Shown here in pieces: positions 1-9,604 of a stretch of DNA of 64,000 bases. The DNA lies in contig OU015666.1 of assembly GCA_907165275.2 (NCBI GenBank), positions 7,718,001 to 7,782,000 on the forward strand, in the 5' to 3' direction. Made by a program: the position numbers and the translations under genes. Numbering within the stretch: position 1 is the stretch's first letter; the number at the start of each line of letters is the position of its first letter. The notes beneath the pieces were generated by a model that saw only the letters and a list, made by a program, of their open reading frames with translations, ran no database searches and had not been told where the DNA came from. This DNA comes from Zygaena filipendulae. Taxonomy: Eukaryota; Arthropoda; Insecta; Lepidoptera; Zygaenidae.

Positions 1-177
1 TTTGATTGTCAATAGGTTATTTGACTATTTTTTTTTTATATTATGTAAATTACGCGGGACTTGAACGCAATGTTTTTTATTACCTTTTTTGCCTGACGTT
101 TTTTTTATAATTTTTTTTCTTTCTAAATTCTATTTAGTCCATCAGTTAGATAATAAAACCAGATAATCAAAAACAAC
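1..177. other. AT-rich left edge with MITE relic
   Basis: No coding signal. Bases about 100-172 resemble the left end of the MITE at 23374-23697: both share the core TTAGTCC(A/G)TCAGTTAGA followed by an A-rich run. Only this end is recognisable here, so it is a truncated relic. Confidence 0.4.
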
Positions 178-592
178 ATATTATCTGGGGGCATGGTAGT
201 GCCACCGCCAAGACGAGCTAAGCGAAGCGCAAGCACGCTACCTACCTTTTCTCGAAGCGCTTTAACTTTATACTAAATAAACAAAATTTTCTGGATATGT
301 TATCAATTGTGGACTTATTAAAAATATAAAGTTTTAATTGCATAGCTCTTATACTTTAGATTTTATTGATAAGTATCAAAAAATCTCTGATTTCGTCACT
401 GCATGACTCACTGATGATCATCAAAATTCTTAGCGTATTTCCTAATGTCCTAGAAAGCTGAAAGTTGGTATGTATCTAAGCTATTATTGGTACACAAACA
501 ACAAAAACATTATAAGACTTATAACTTTTATCCCCCAACCCCTTAAACTAGGGGATGGAAGTTTGTATGGCACTTCCGCAACTTTGATGCTA
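178..592 (+). repeat. Dispersed repeat family A, copy 1
   Basis: About 415 bp that aligns almost end to end with 62634-63043 in the same orientation. Shared landmarks are TATCTGGGG near the start, CTTTTCTCGAAGCGCTT, TATACTTTAGATTTTATTGAT, TATTTCCTAATGTCCTAGAAA, and CCCCCAACCCCTTAAACTAG near the end. It has no open frame of note and no target duplication that I can see. The class (SINE, MITE or other) is not clear. Confidence 0.8.
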
Positions 593-657
593 GAATCTGA
601 AAATTGGGCTAGAGGTCTGAAAATTGATATGGAGACTCCTTGTTATAATAAATAATA

Positions 658-1135
658 AAAAAATGTATATATGTAAATCCCAAAAAAAAGAAAAAAAAAT
701 GTCAAACGTACTGTCATGTAAAATTTTACCACGACGAGACCATATGACTCGCACTGTCAAAAATTTATCAGATCTTATGTAGAGCCAAACTTCCAACTTT
801 ACACGCTCTAACTCTTCACCTTAATTAAAATATGTGGCTTGGCCGTTTCGTTACTACGAGAACTATTGTATATCAAAAAAGTAATGAAGAGTGGATAAAT
901 TTTTCACATTACGCCCATGTGAATGTAGCGAAATGGTCAAACCACATAATATTTTGGGTAGGGTGTAGAAGTTTATGAAGTTAGGCCTTGTAGAGTTAGG
1001 GCGTGTAGAGTTATAAGCTTGGCTCTACATGAGATCTGATAACTTTTTGACAGTGCCCGTGATATGGACTCGTCTTGGCATCATTTTACATGAATATGTT
1101 TTTGGTGGGATTATAGTTACATAAAAATTAAAGAA
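658..1135. repeat. Foldback (palindromic) MITE-like element
   Basis: The left arm (about 658-860) and right arm (about 930-1135) are imperfect reverse complements. For example TCATGTAAAAT near 714 pairs with ATTTTACATGA near 1083, and CTGTCAAAAA near 756 pairs with TTTTTGACAG near 1045. The centre is a short AT-rich loop near 860-930. Neither arm encodes protein. Further copies of one arm lie at 1187-1335 and about 15885-16110, so this is a mobile family. Confidence 0.75.
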
Positions 1136-1186
1136 GAAATTGTAAATACAACAGTGAATCGGTTACGTAGGTAGTTTAAAAGAAGA

Positions 1187-1335
1187 AGTAGTTTATGAAG
1201 TTAAGCCTTGTAGAGTTAGGGCGTGTAGAGCTAGAAGCTTGGCTCTACAAGAGATCTGAGGGCAAGTCATGGCGAGTCATAGAGTCTCGTCTTGGCAACA
1301 TTTTACATGAAAATGTTTTTGGTGAGATGTATTAT
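1187..1335 (+). repeat. Extra copy of foldback right arm, cut by the BEL insertion
   Basis: Repeats the right arm of the 658-1135 element about 235 bp downstream in direct orientation (GTTTATGAAGTTA(A/G)GCCTTG through TGTTTTTGGTG). It stops where the BEL/Pao element inserts, at target site ATTAT (1331-1335). Confidence 0.75.
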
Positions 1336-1508
1336 TGTTGACGACCAACCTCTTTTCTAACTGGCCGCCTTTTATAAGTTCTTTTTATACATACTATTTT
1401 TAAAATTATTTGCCTTTTATGTCTACAATTTTGTTTCTCTGCTTGTTGTCAAAAAATATAAAGGAATTTACATTTTAAAATTGCGCTTAGCTATTTTCTT
1501 CCTCTTTA
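1336..1508 (+). repeat. 5' LTR of BEL/Pao element
   Basis: 173 bp, starting TGTTGACGACC and ending CCTCTTTA, identical base for base to 6403-6575. It does not end in the usual CA; the boundary is set by where the two copies stop matching and by the flanking ATTAT duplication. No clear TATA box or AATAAA signal was identified. Confidence 0.97.
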
Positions 1509-1511
1509 TTT

Positions 1512-1524
1512 TGGTGTCAGAAGT
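1512..1524 (+). other. Primer-binding site of BEL/Pao element
   Basis: TGGTGTCAGAAGT begins three bases after the 5' LTR. It starts with TGG, the complement of a tRNA CCA end. The sequence TGGTGTCAG best fits the acceptor end of a tRNA-Leu type from memory; this assignment is tentative. Confidence 0.75.
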
Positions 1525-1536
1525 AAAAACGTAATA

Positions 1537-4500
1537 ATGCCCATCATAACAAGAGCGCAATCTAAATTCCTTGCGAAAAGTGAAAGTGAATTGACAATGT
1601 TGGCTTCCAAACCAACTCCTTTGGAGAGTGCTCCATTTCAGGGGAGCGCCACTATTACTGACGCCCTAGCGTCAGCGCCGCCCCGCACATCTCGCGAAGA
1701 GCACGTTGGTTCGCCACATTCACATCATTCTCGCCATCACGATACAAGTGCTACCTCTAGTATAAGTTCAACCGCTACCATAAAAGCACGACAACTCGCT
1801 GCAAAGGCAGAACACGCCCGGCGCCTTGCAGAAATCGATAGACGTACGGCTGAACGTGAAAGAGCAGTAGCAGACATCGAGTTACAAGCCGAACTCGCAG
1901 CTATTGAGATGAGTTCTTCAAGGAGCTCCAAAGCGCATGAAGTTCAAGATTGGTTAGTAGATACTACTCAAAGTAAATATGGTGCTACTAAACCTTTTTC
2001 TTTTTGTAGGGACGACGCGCCTTATATTCCTACAACACAGGAGAATGAGCCTCAGGCCACAGCCTGCGTTCAGTCGCAAGCTACAGCTTGCCCTTCACAA
2101 CAGGCCACAGCCTATGCGTTGTCGCAAGACCCGCAGGCCACAGCCTGCGCTCCGCCGCATGCGACTGCTTGTGCTTTGCCGCATGCCATTAGTGGCACGC
2201 CACCGCAGCACACCGCGTATGCTTTACCACCGCTAGCTGCGACGACCGCTTCGCCACAATCACAGGTTCCGAATTGCGTCTTACCTTCTTCTCGTACGCA
2301 GGCTACAGCGCAACCTCTTTACTTACCCACACACATTCCTAGCGTAAACTGTAATAACAATGTAAATAAAACTAACAATTTAGGTACTCAAGATAGTTTT
2401 ATTACACTCGCAAATGTGATAGCAGATTTGGGTAAGAAGAAGTTTAAGGTATGTGACATTCCTAAGTTCGACGGCCGTGCTGTAGACTGGCTGCCCTTCA
2501 AGAAAGCCTTCGAGCAGTCAAGCTCAAGCTTCACGGCCGCGGAGAACATTTCGAGGCTTAGCGCTGCTCTGCAGGGCCTAGCTAAGGAGGCAGTTGCAAT
2601 GCTCTTAGTATCGGCTGACGATCCTAACCAGGTTATGCTAGCTTTGGAAAATAGGTTTGCTCAGCCTGAGTTCATCGTGTTGCAACAGCTTTCCCTGGTG
2701 AGAGCCCTACCCAAGCTCGGTACGTATGAAATCACACGTGAGTTGAACATATTTGCATGCCGAATCCGCAACTGTGTCGAAGTTATTCGCCTACTCAAAA
2801 AACCCGAATATCTCGCTTCGCCGGAGCTTGCGAACACTATAATCGGTAAGTTGACTCCTCTCCTAAGATCTAGGTGGTCAGATTTTGCCGAGACAAGGAC
2901 TGAGTGCGGCAAGTTCAAGCTCGAGATTTTGGCAGATTTTCTGGAAAAAGAAGCAAATCTACAGGTGAAGTTTGGTTTTATTACAACAGAGTCAACTCAA
3001 TTTGCCAAAAGTCAATCTGGCGTAATTTTAAAGCAAACTAATAAAGTCTATGCCATCAACTCATCTATACAGCAAAAAGGTACGACTAAACCTACCTCCA
3101 TGTGTAAATTTTGCCAAGCGGGAGTTCATGAAGTAAATAATTGTGAAAAGTTCGCACTACTCGACATAGATAGTCGTTGGCAGTGGGTCTTAGATAACAA
3201 GGTATGTCGTAGATGTCTCAAAAGAGGTTTCCATCAGTATCGTACATGCAATAAAAAATGTGATGTGGATGGATGCACGTACAATCGTCGACACCATAGT
3301 TTACTTCATAGAAGTCCGTCTGAAATTACTGCTCATACTGAGGTACAGTCAGTATCACAATATAGTAACGATAAGACAAAAATTACACCCATTTCTCAGG
3401 TACAGTCAGTGTCACAATATAGTAACGTTAAGACGCAACCATACTCGATTCTCGACCCAGAACCACAACATAAAGTTAAGCAGTCTGCTACTATCGCACA
3501 TAGTGCCTCGCCCTCTCGTTCTGCTAGTATGAAACCACATTTAAAGGTCATAGCGGTTACTATCACGGGACCCGAAGGCAGCGTTGATACATACGCTCTC
3601 CTCGACGACGGTAGCTCGACTACACTGCTAGACCAATCGGTGGCAGATCTGGTAGGTGCCAAGGGCACAAAAGGAACTTTGCATATTAACTGCATAGGTG
3701 GGCTTAATAAAGAAATGGATACAAATTTCATCAATATAAAAATCAAGGGTCGTCATAGCGCAGACACATATGAAATTCGTGCGCGAACTATACACAATTT
3801 ATGCATTAGCAGTCAGTCTATATGTCAAAATATTATAAAAGACTACGATTATTTAAATGATTTAGCTGATGTATTGTCATATGACGAGGCAAAACCAATG
3901 ATTTTAATTGGTGCCGATAATTGGCATCTTTTGATTCCTCAGGCTATTAGGGTCGGCTTTAAATCACAACCTGCAGCTGTTCTAACTGCTCTAGGTTGGG
4001 TCTTGTTTGGTTTCATTTCTCACATACAACCTGTAGAGTTTGTGAACCACATTTCGGTTGACAATACTGATTCCTCGCTTGATGCGGTCATTAAGGAATA
4101 TTATAAACTAGATTCTATAGGTTTAATAAAAAAGGATTTTCGTAGCTCCGATGATCAAAGGGCTCTAGATATTCTTGAGAAAACTACTGAGCGTTTACCA
4201 TCAGGTAGGTTTCAAACAGGACTTTTATGGCGTGACAACATTCAGTTTGTACCCAAGAGTCGAGAACTAGCCTTATCTAGGTTTGCTAGCCTCGAACGAA
4301 AGTTTGCCAAAGATAAGTCGTATGCGGATTCCTATAAGCAAAATATTAAAACTACAATCGATAAGGGATACGCTGAGCTATGTTCTGAGCCACCATCAGG
4401 AACTGTTACCTGGTACCTTCCTCACTTTGGTGTAGTTCATCCTCACAAAAAGAAGTTACGCGTGGTACATGATTGTGCGGCAAAATGTGCTGCTCTTATC

Positions 4501-4965
4501 GCAGCTCGGTATGCTACTTACATCACCGAAGCACATAGACGTAAACCTAACAAAGTATTTTTTTGGTCTGACTCATTAACGGTTTTAAAATGGCTACGTA
4601 GCGACCCCTGTACATTTAAAGCCTTTGTCGCTTTTCGTGTGGGAGAGATCTCCGAGATAAGTAACACTCGAAATTGGAGGTATGTCCCGACAGCTTTAAA
4701 CGTGGCAGACGACGCTACTCGCGACATTCATGAATTCACAAGATCATCCCGATGGTTCACCGGCCCATCTTTCCTATTGTTACCGCAGCTAGAATGGCCC
4801 TGTGAACCAACCTCTCATGACATCTCTCTGGTGCCTGAAGAACTTAAGCGTAATTCAGAACTGGTGGGACTCTTGGTTGAAAAACAATCACTACCTTCAC
4901 CGGTAGTCGCACATCCAGAGTATTTCAGCTCTTGGATACGCTTACTCCGCGCTACGGGACGATAG
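1537..4965 (+). CDS. BEL/Pao Gag-protease-(partial RT)-RNase H polyprotein, RT core deleted
   Basis: 1142 residues from an ATG 28 bases after the LTR; ends at TAG 4963-4965. Residues about 83-125 form a charged coiled coil. Residues about 170-240 are a low-complexity run of imperfect QATA(C/Y) repeats. A DUF1759-like gag domain lies at about 305-450. Two zinc knuckles follow: C523-X2-C526-X4-H531-X4-C536 and C557-X2-C560-X5-H566-X4-C571. A 57-bp direct repeat at about 3341-3455 duplicates 19 residues. The aspartic protease shows LLDDGSS at 688-694. The RT N-terminus reads WYLPHFGVVHP at 959-969, but near residues 983-986 it jumps straight into the end of RNase H (WSDS at 1010-1013, then NVADDATR). 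The palm with its Y-x-D-D box, and the first RNase H acidic residues, are absent without a frame break. In related elements this gap would be several hundred residues (from memory). Gag and protease may still be functional; the product cannot reverse transcribe. Confidence 0.93.
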   Translation: MPIITRAQSKFLAKSESELTMLASKPTPLESAPFQGSATITDALASAPPRTSREEHVGSPHSHHSRHHDTSATSSISSTATIKARQLAAKAEHARRLAEIDRRTAERERAVADIELQAELAAIEMSSSRSSKAHEVQDWLVDTTQSKYGATKPFSFCRDDAPYIPTTQENEPQATACVQSQATACPSQQATAYALSQDPQATACAPPHATACALPHAISGTPPQHTAYALPPLAATTASPQSQVPNCVLPSSRTQATAQPLYLPTHIPSVNCNNNVNKTNNLGTQDSFITLANVIADLGKKKFKVCDIPKFDGRAVDWLPFKKAFEQSSSSFTAAENISRLSAALQGLAKEAVAMLLVSADDPNQVMLALENRFAQPEFIVLQQLSLVRALPKLGTYEITRELNIFACRIRNCVEVIRLLKKPEYLASPELANTIIGKLTPLLRSRWSDFAETRTECGKFKLEILADFLEKEANLQVKFGFITTESTQFAKSQSGVILKQTNKVYAINSSIQQKGTTKPTSMCKFCQAGVHEVNNCEKFALLDIDSRWQWVLDNKVCRRCLKRGFHQYRTCNKKCDVDGCTYNRRHHSLLHRSPSEITAHTEVQSVSQYSNDKTKITPISQVQSVSQYSNVKTQPYSILDPEPQHKVKQSATIAHSASPSRSASMKPHLKVIAVTITGPEGSVDTYALLDDGSSTTLLDQSVADLVGAKGTKGTLHINCIGGLNKEMDTNFINIKIKGRHSADTYEIRARTIHNLCISSQSICQNIIKDYDYLNDLADVLSYDEAKPMILIGADNWHLLIPQAIRVGFKSQPAAVLTALGWVLFGFISHIQPVEFVNHISVDNTDSSLDAVIKEYYKLDSIGLIKKDFRSSDDQRALDILEKTTERLPSGRFQTGLLWRDNIQFVPKSRELALSRFASLERKFAKDKSYADSYKQNIKTTIDKGYAELCSEPPSGTVTWYLPHFGVVHPHKKKLRVVHDCAAKCAALIAARYATYITEAHRRKPNKVFFWSDSLTVLKWLRSDPCTFKAFVAFRVGEISEISNTRNWRYVPTALNVADDATRDIHEFTRSSRWFTGPSFLLLPQLEWPCEPTSHDISLVPEELKRNSELVGLLVEKQSLPSPVVAHPEYFSSWIRLLRATGR

Positions 4966-6375
4966 CATCTTTGCGCTAATACATTTTTATCTTTTATTCG
5001 TCCTTATTCTTTATTACCTCATTTGTTACGGTGTGAACGAAATCTGCCTCTTCTTTCTGTTGATATTTTAAATTTGGCAGAGCGACATCTTTTTTGGAAA
5101 ATTCAACTTGATTCTTTTGCTGATGAGATTTTATGCGTTAAAGCAGCACGCCCCGTTTCTAACGAAAGTAGACTAAAAAACGTCTCACTACTGTATGGAG
5201 AAGATCAGCTACTTAAACTCTCCGGCCGCACGGGTGCTTCCAGTGACGTAGAATCTCATCCTATAGTGCTTGATGGCAAACATTATATTACGAAGCTGTT
5301 AATATACCACTACCATGTTAATTTCGGTCACGCTAACAACGAGCTCGTGGTCAATGAGTTGCGTCAACGGTTTTTCATCCTAAGCTTGAGACCAACTGTC
5401 AGACAAGTCTCACAAAGATGCCAGTTTTGTCGAAATCGAAAGTCCAAACCTTTGAGTCCTCCGGTAGGAAACCTGCCAGATGCAAGAATGTCGCATCACG
5501 AGCGCCCATTCACGTACGTTGGTCTTGATTATTTCGGGCCAGTAAAAGTAACAATCGGCAGAAGAACCGAGAAACGATGGGTAGCTCTGTTTACCTGTAT
5601 GACAGTTCGCGCCGTTCATCTTGAGATAGTTGCCAATTTATCATCCGATTCCGCTATAATGGCACTGAGGCGCTTTATTGCAAGACGAGGATGCCCAACC
5701 CGTATCTATTCAGATAACGGAACTTCCTTCATTGGTGCTGCAAAACTATTATCTGAGCTTTATGTTTACACTTCCAACAAGAAGATCGATTGGAGGTTTA
5801 TTCCGCCATCAGCTCCATTTATGGGTGGCTGTTGGGAGCGGCTCGTTCGAAGCATCAAAGCATCAATTTTAATCACCCTGAAAGAGCGGGCTCCAAAGGA
5901 AGAAGTCCTGAACACTTTGCTGTTGGAGGCAGAGGCGATTGTTAATTCAAGACCTCTTACATATGTCTCTACCGATATGGACAGCGACCACGCCATCACA
6001 CCATTCTCGTTTCTTATTGGCACATCAAGCTTCGATAACTTCGCATTAAAGGAGTTCAGCGATAACGATTTAGATCGCAGAGCGAACTGGCGAAAGGCAC
6101 AGCGTCTGGCAGATCACTTGTGGCAGAGATTTGTTAAGGAGTATTTGCCAACTCTCGTGTCACGAAGAACAGTTTCTCCACAAGAGCCATTAAAGATAGG
6201 GGATCTAGTACTCATTGCTGATGGAACGCTACCCAGAGGATGCTGGCCTCGTGGAAAAATAGTGGCCGTGTATCCCGGAAGAGATAAAATAGTGCGCGTA
6301 GTAGATGTAGCCACAAAAGGGGGTGTGCTGCGTCGGCCAGTTAAGAAACTGGCAGTGCTGGTCGTCAGCGATTAA
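4966..6375 (+). CDS. BEL/Pao integrase region, separated by one in-frame TAG
   Basis: Same reading frame as the upstream polyprotein and open right after its TAG stop. There is no good ATG; the first near-cognate start is TTG at 5023, so it was probably made as the end of the polyprotein. Counting from 5023: an HHCC zinc-binding domain at about 96-145 (H..H, then CQFCRNRK), integrase catalytic residues D169 (GLDYFGP), D231 (SDNGTS) and E272 (GGCWERL), and a DUF5641-like C-terminal domain (GDLVLIAD... through RRPVKKLAVL). The catalytic triad and both flanking domains look intact, so the integrase itself could be competent if translated. The frame ends at TAA 6373-6375, 27 bases before the 3' LTR. 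Confidence 0.93.
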   Translation, partial: HLCANTFLSFIRPYSLLPHLLRCERNLPLLSVDILNLAERHLFWKIQLDSFADEILCVKAARPVSNESRLKNVSLLYGEDQLLKLSGRTGASSDVESHPIVLDGKHYITKLLIYHYHVNFGHANNELVVNELRQRFFILSLRPTVRQVSQRCQFCRNRKSKPLSPPVGNLPDARMSHHERPFTYVGLDYFGPVKVTIGRRTEKRWVALFTCMTVRAVHLEIVANLSSDSAIMALRRFIARRGCPTRIYSDNGTSFIGAAKLLSELYVYTSNKKIDWRFIPPSAPFMGGCWERLVRSIKASILITLKERAPKEEVLNTLLLEAEAIVNSRPLTYVSTDMDSDHAITPFSFLIGTSSFDNFALKEFSDNDLDRRANWRKAQRLADHLWQRFVKEYLPTLVSRRTVSPQEPLKIGDLVLIADGTLPRGCWPRGKIVAVYPGRDKIVRVVDVATKGGVLRRPVKKLAVLVVSD

Positions 6376-6402
6376 TTTGGTGCTTCACACCGTCCGGGGC
6401 CA
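6376..6402 (+). other. Weak polypurine tract before 3' LTR
   Basis: The bases just before the LTR read CCGGGGCCA, with only a short GGGG purine core. It is the expected place for plus-strand priming, but the tract is short. Confidence 0.4.
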
Positions 6403-6575
6403 TGTTGACGACCAACCTCTTTTCTAACTGGCCGCCTTTTATAAGTTCTTTTTATACATACTATTTTTAAAATTATTTGCCTTTTATGTCTACAATTTTG
6501 TTTCTCTGCTTGTTGTCAAAAAATATAAAGGAATTTACATTTTAAAATTGCGCTTAGCTATTTTCTTCCTCTTTA
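6403..6575 (+). repeat. 3' LTR of BEL/Pao element
   Basis: Identical over 173 bp to 1336-1508 and followed at once by the ATTAT duplication at 6576-6580. Confidence 0.97.
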
Positions 6576-6616
6576 ATTATACTATTAAAATATTATTATT
6601 AATAAAATTTATACAA

Positions 6617-6700
6617 ATATCACGTTTGCTTGGTTTCCGCGATAAAAGCTTAATGTGGGATCAAGTAGAACTGTGTTGTGAAAGTGTTATTAATATTATT
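6617..6700 (+). repeat. Dispersed repeat B, copy 1
   Basis: About 85 bp matching 21252-21350 in direct orientation: CACGTTTGCTTG, GATTTCC(A/G)CGA-like core, GTGGGATCAAGTAGA, GTGTTGTGAA and a short ATT-rich tail. The class is not determined. The rest of 6701-8700 shows no gene; 7960-8070 is a short CpG-rich patch. Confidence 0.6.
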
Positions 6701-8707
6701 CTAAGCATTTAACATATTATACTTTATCCCGCAAACCTACACACACATATTTACTCAATACGCATACACAGCCCACAAATACACACACGATAATTCCTAA
6801 CAAAATTATCATAAGTTCGTTTTGTGGTCAGAGGAAAATTTTTATTATCATATCACTTATCAAAACAAATTGAAACACGCACATTTTTGATAAGAGATAA
6901 GTATTCATCTCTTTCTCGCCTATTGATTTTTACGATCAATGCCCGATGACATTTCGACACCATTTCAGGTTATACATTACAAGGCTGACATTTGTTCCCC
7001 TTTCCGGCAAGGCTCCGTTCCCGACTATCATTCGATGTCAGCTGTATTTTATGGTAATAATAATAATATATAATCTAGAGCAAATGCGTATTGCATACCT
7101 AGCTGATAACCACTGTTTATCACTACCAATAAACATAGATTACTAAACTGCATGAATCTGATGCAAGATTCGAGGATAAAAGTACATACTTGCCTGTTGT
7201 ATTTTCTTTAAAATAAAATGAATTATTATAAATTAAAATTTTTGAATTTCGAATTACCGTTTCTTGTATATCTATTTTTTTTAAGTATACAAGGGACAGC
7301 GTCCATAATTGCTATTAATCTTCTTGTCTATCAGCCAATAGAGAGAGATATTTTCATCATTTTTTCTCTCTTTCACGGTCAAATTGGTTTCAACTTTCCC
7401 CCAAGTTTTAGGGTCAGCGCGCATTAGGATCGGGATAGGAGTAGGTATTTTTATGTTAAGTTTTAAAACCTCGAGCGTTTAAACAGGGCCCCAGAGCCTT
7501 GTGGTTATGAAACGCGGTCATCTCTAGGAAAAGCGGTCGAACAGCTCGTTGTACCCATCTCTATTAAACTTACTCTAAGTTCGTCTAAACTTAGGGGAAG
7601 GCGTTGAATGTCAATGTGATCTGCTAAACACGTCAAATCTACCAATAACGTAGGCTCTTATACGTATATTTAGGTAATTTTAATTTTAACTAAATCTCTC
7701 TAAAAATTATTATAAGTCTAAAAGCGATTTTTTATCATATACCTACTAACTTCAGGTCATATCATTATAATTTTTGCTTTCCGATCTTGTTTTATCGTTA
7801 AAAAATTGTACCCCATTTCTATATTGCTTTTCCTCAAAATCGAAAAATTATTATAAGAGTTGACTTACTTTAAACATTCCCAAAACACCACTTAGGCAGC
7901 ACCACCACGGCAATTTGTGTCTAAATAAAGCATCCTTATTTGCTATTACGCTACGCTTCGAGTGAATAATGCATTAACGTCGCGTGTCAGACGTCACGGA
8001 CGCGCGTTAGCGTGCGGCCTGCGGCGTCGCGGCGTGGCGTGTCGACCGCGTAACTATTGTTTACGTTGCGTTTTATTGCTATTACCACAGAGCAAATAAA
8101 TTAACTAGAGAGGACATGTAGGTGGGGCAAACGCACTACCGCTGCAAAGGAACTTAGAGCAAATGCCCAAAACTTCTTTTGCTGCCATCCCAAGTATATT
8201 TACCACAATATTCCCAAAACTGTGAATTTTTAAAACTGTGACTAAGTAAAAACAACCATAAAGCGTTTAATAAATTTCTTTTCACTTCAGTAGCTCGAAC
8301 ATGTAGGTTTTGCTGCCTGAAAAAGACAAAGACAAAGTAACTTTTTAATTTTTGTTTAATAAATAAATCGAATATCTTATTCAGCCTTGAGTTAATCATA
8401 CGATTCGAAACATTTACACTCTATCTCTTTCCCGCCAGCCCTTTCGAAGTTCCAATTTTGAATTCGACCTCAAAGACAAACATGCTCGGAAATTTGTACT
8501 AACTAAAGAAATTTTGCAAAAATATAATTATGTCTTTTAATGTAATTTATTGAATTTTTAACTTATTGTTGTATTAAACGAAAATAAGTATTTACTGCAA
8601 ATAAAACTGATATTTAACCTGTAAATATTTATTTCTAGTTTCAATAATGTTACGTAATATATTTTATCTTCTAAAGTGTTCACGCTGCTGAAGTGAAAAG
8701 TTATGTG
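6701..8707. other. Non-coding spacer
   Basis: AT-rich with no credible coding frame. It holds a CpG-rich patch at about 7975-8060 and, at about 8280-8325, a fragment (CACTTCAGTAGCTC, ACATGTAGGTTTT) that recurs at 24797-24835 beside a Helitron. Confidence 0.5.
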
Positions 8708-8870
8708 TGTTACACGAGAGCAAAGTTTTTTGCATCTTGTGCCTTTGAATCCCTCACCACACTCAGTAGTCAACTTTAGCTACGCTCGTGATTTAATCGT
8801 TGAATCCTTCGCTTGCTCAGGATTCAAAATCAGCACTCGCAGCAAAAAACGACTTTGCTCTCTTGTTCTC
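8708..8870. repeat. Foldback element with gene-like palindromic arms
   Basis: The left arm CGAGAGCAAAGTTTTTTGC (from 8714) pairs with GCAAAAAACGACTTTGCTCTC near 8841-8862, and TTTGAATCC near 8744 pairs with GGATTCAAA near 8820. No protein is encoded. This is a MITE-like unit; no clear target duplication was seen. Confidence 0.55.
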
Positions 8871-8894
8871 TTTGTCAAATAACTATTACGTTAA

Positions 8895-9060
8895 TGAATG
8901 TTTTATGAATGAATGAAATGAAAAACACTTTATTGAACACCACAAACAGTACAATAAAAAAATATTTAGAAACAGAAAGTATTAAGTGGCTCCAAAAGGC
9001 GGCCTTATCACTATAAAGCGATCTCTTCCAGGCTACCGGGTTTTAGTGCGTGATGAATAG
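8895..9060 (-). mobile_element. 3' end of a non-LTR retrotransposon (LINE)
   Basis: Read on the minus strand it ends in a CATT-type short tandem tail next to a polyadenylation-like AATAAAG, preceded by GGCGGCCTTATCACT and AAGCGATCTCTTCCAGGC. Those are features I remember from lepidopteran LINE 3' untranslated ends. No reverse-transcriptase frame remains. Confidence 0.5.
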
Positions 9061-9435
9061 TTTTGTGTGCGAAAATCACCCGGCGACACTGGTTTTCATC
9101 TGTTTTTATACTAAACTAAGTTGATGTCCCTTCTATCAATTATTTTCTGTTCTGTGGCTATTACAGTAACGTCGCCGTTGCGGGCCCAACGCTTTCTATT
9201 TCACACGGTTTTCTTATCTCGCGCTAGCTATATGGTATACGTCGCGAGGGAGAGTTTAGAATCAACAGTAACGTTACCTACGTCGTGCGGTAGGTAGCGG
9301 CAGCGGTAGCGCCCCCACGGGACCTGTTCGCCGTGTATCACTATAACGTGGTGTAGTTTACTGCAAATAGTGTTCTAGCGATTTGTAGCCGAGCGCCAAG
9401 CTTATGGTAATACGCTTGTCACGTGTTCGGCTGAC

Positions 9436-9466
9436 TATTTAAACAATACACACCGACGTTCAGTGT
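9436..9466 (+). promoter_or_regulatory. Possible core promoter (TATA-like plus TCAGT initiator)
   Basis: TATTTAAA at 9436-9443 lies 26 bases before the A of TTCAGTG (9460-9464), the arthropod initiator TCAGT. The preceding 280 bases are richer in CpG than the neighbourhood. I cannot attach a reading frame downstream, so this is only a candidate. Confidence 0.25.
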
Positions 9467-9604
9467 CAACACTCCTTACCGGGTTACTAAATTGTAACAA
9501 ATGCATGGTCGCACTCCAACTAGACTGGTGAAACTAAAAATAATTTATAGATGATGGTGAAATATTTTTACGAATGACTTTAGTAGTTCCGGATATTACA
9601 CCCT

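Larger units (their letters stand above)
1336..6575 (+). mobile_element. BEL/Pao LTR retrotransposon, RT-deleted
   Basis: A 5240-bp element bounded by two identical 173-bp LTRs and a perfect 5-bp target duplication, ATTAT at 1331-1335 and 6576-6580. The order is LTR, primer-binding site, gag with zinc knuckles, aspartic protease, stub of reverse transcriptase, C-terminal RNase H, integrase, short purine-rich tract, LTR. That order and the protein signatures (DUF1759-like gag, DDG protease motif, WSDS RNase H motif, HHCC plus DDE integrase, DUF5641-like tail) are those of BEL/Pao. The RT catalytic core is missing and one TAG interrupts pol, so the copy looks non-autonomous. Identical LTRs mean very recent insertion. 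No env-like frame is present. Confidence 0.96.

Noticed and set aside
3396..3746. Antisense frame of 116 codons
   Set aside because: It lies opposite the BEL/Pao protease region; composition follows from the coding strand.
5023..5025. TTG as a real start for integrase
   Set aside because: The frame is open back to the TAG at 4963; BEL/Pao integrase is made from a polyprotein, so an internal TTG start is unlikely.
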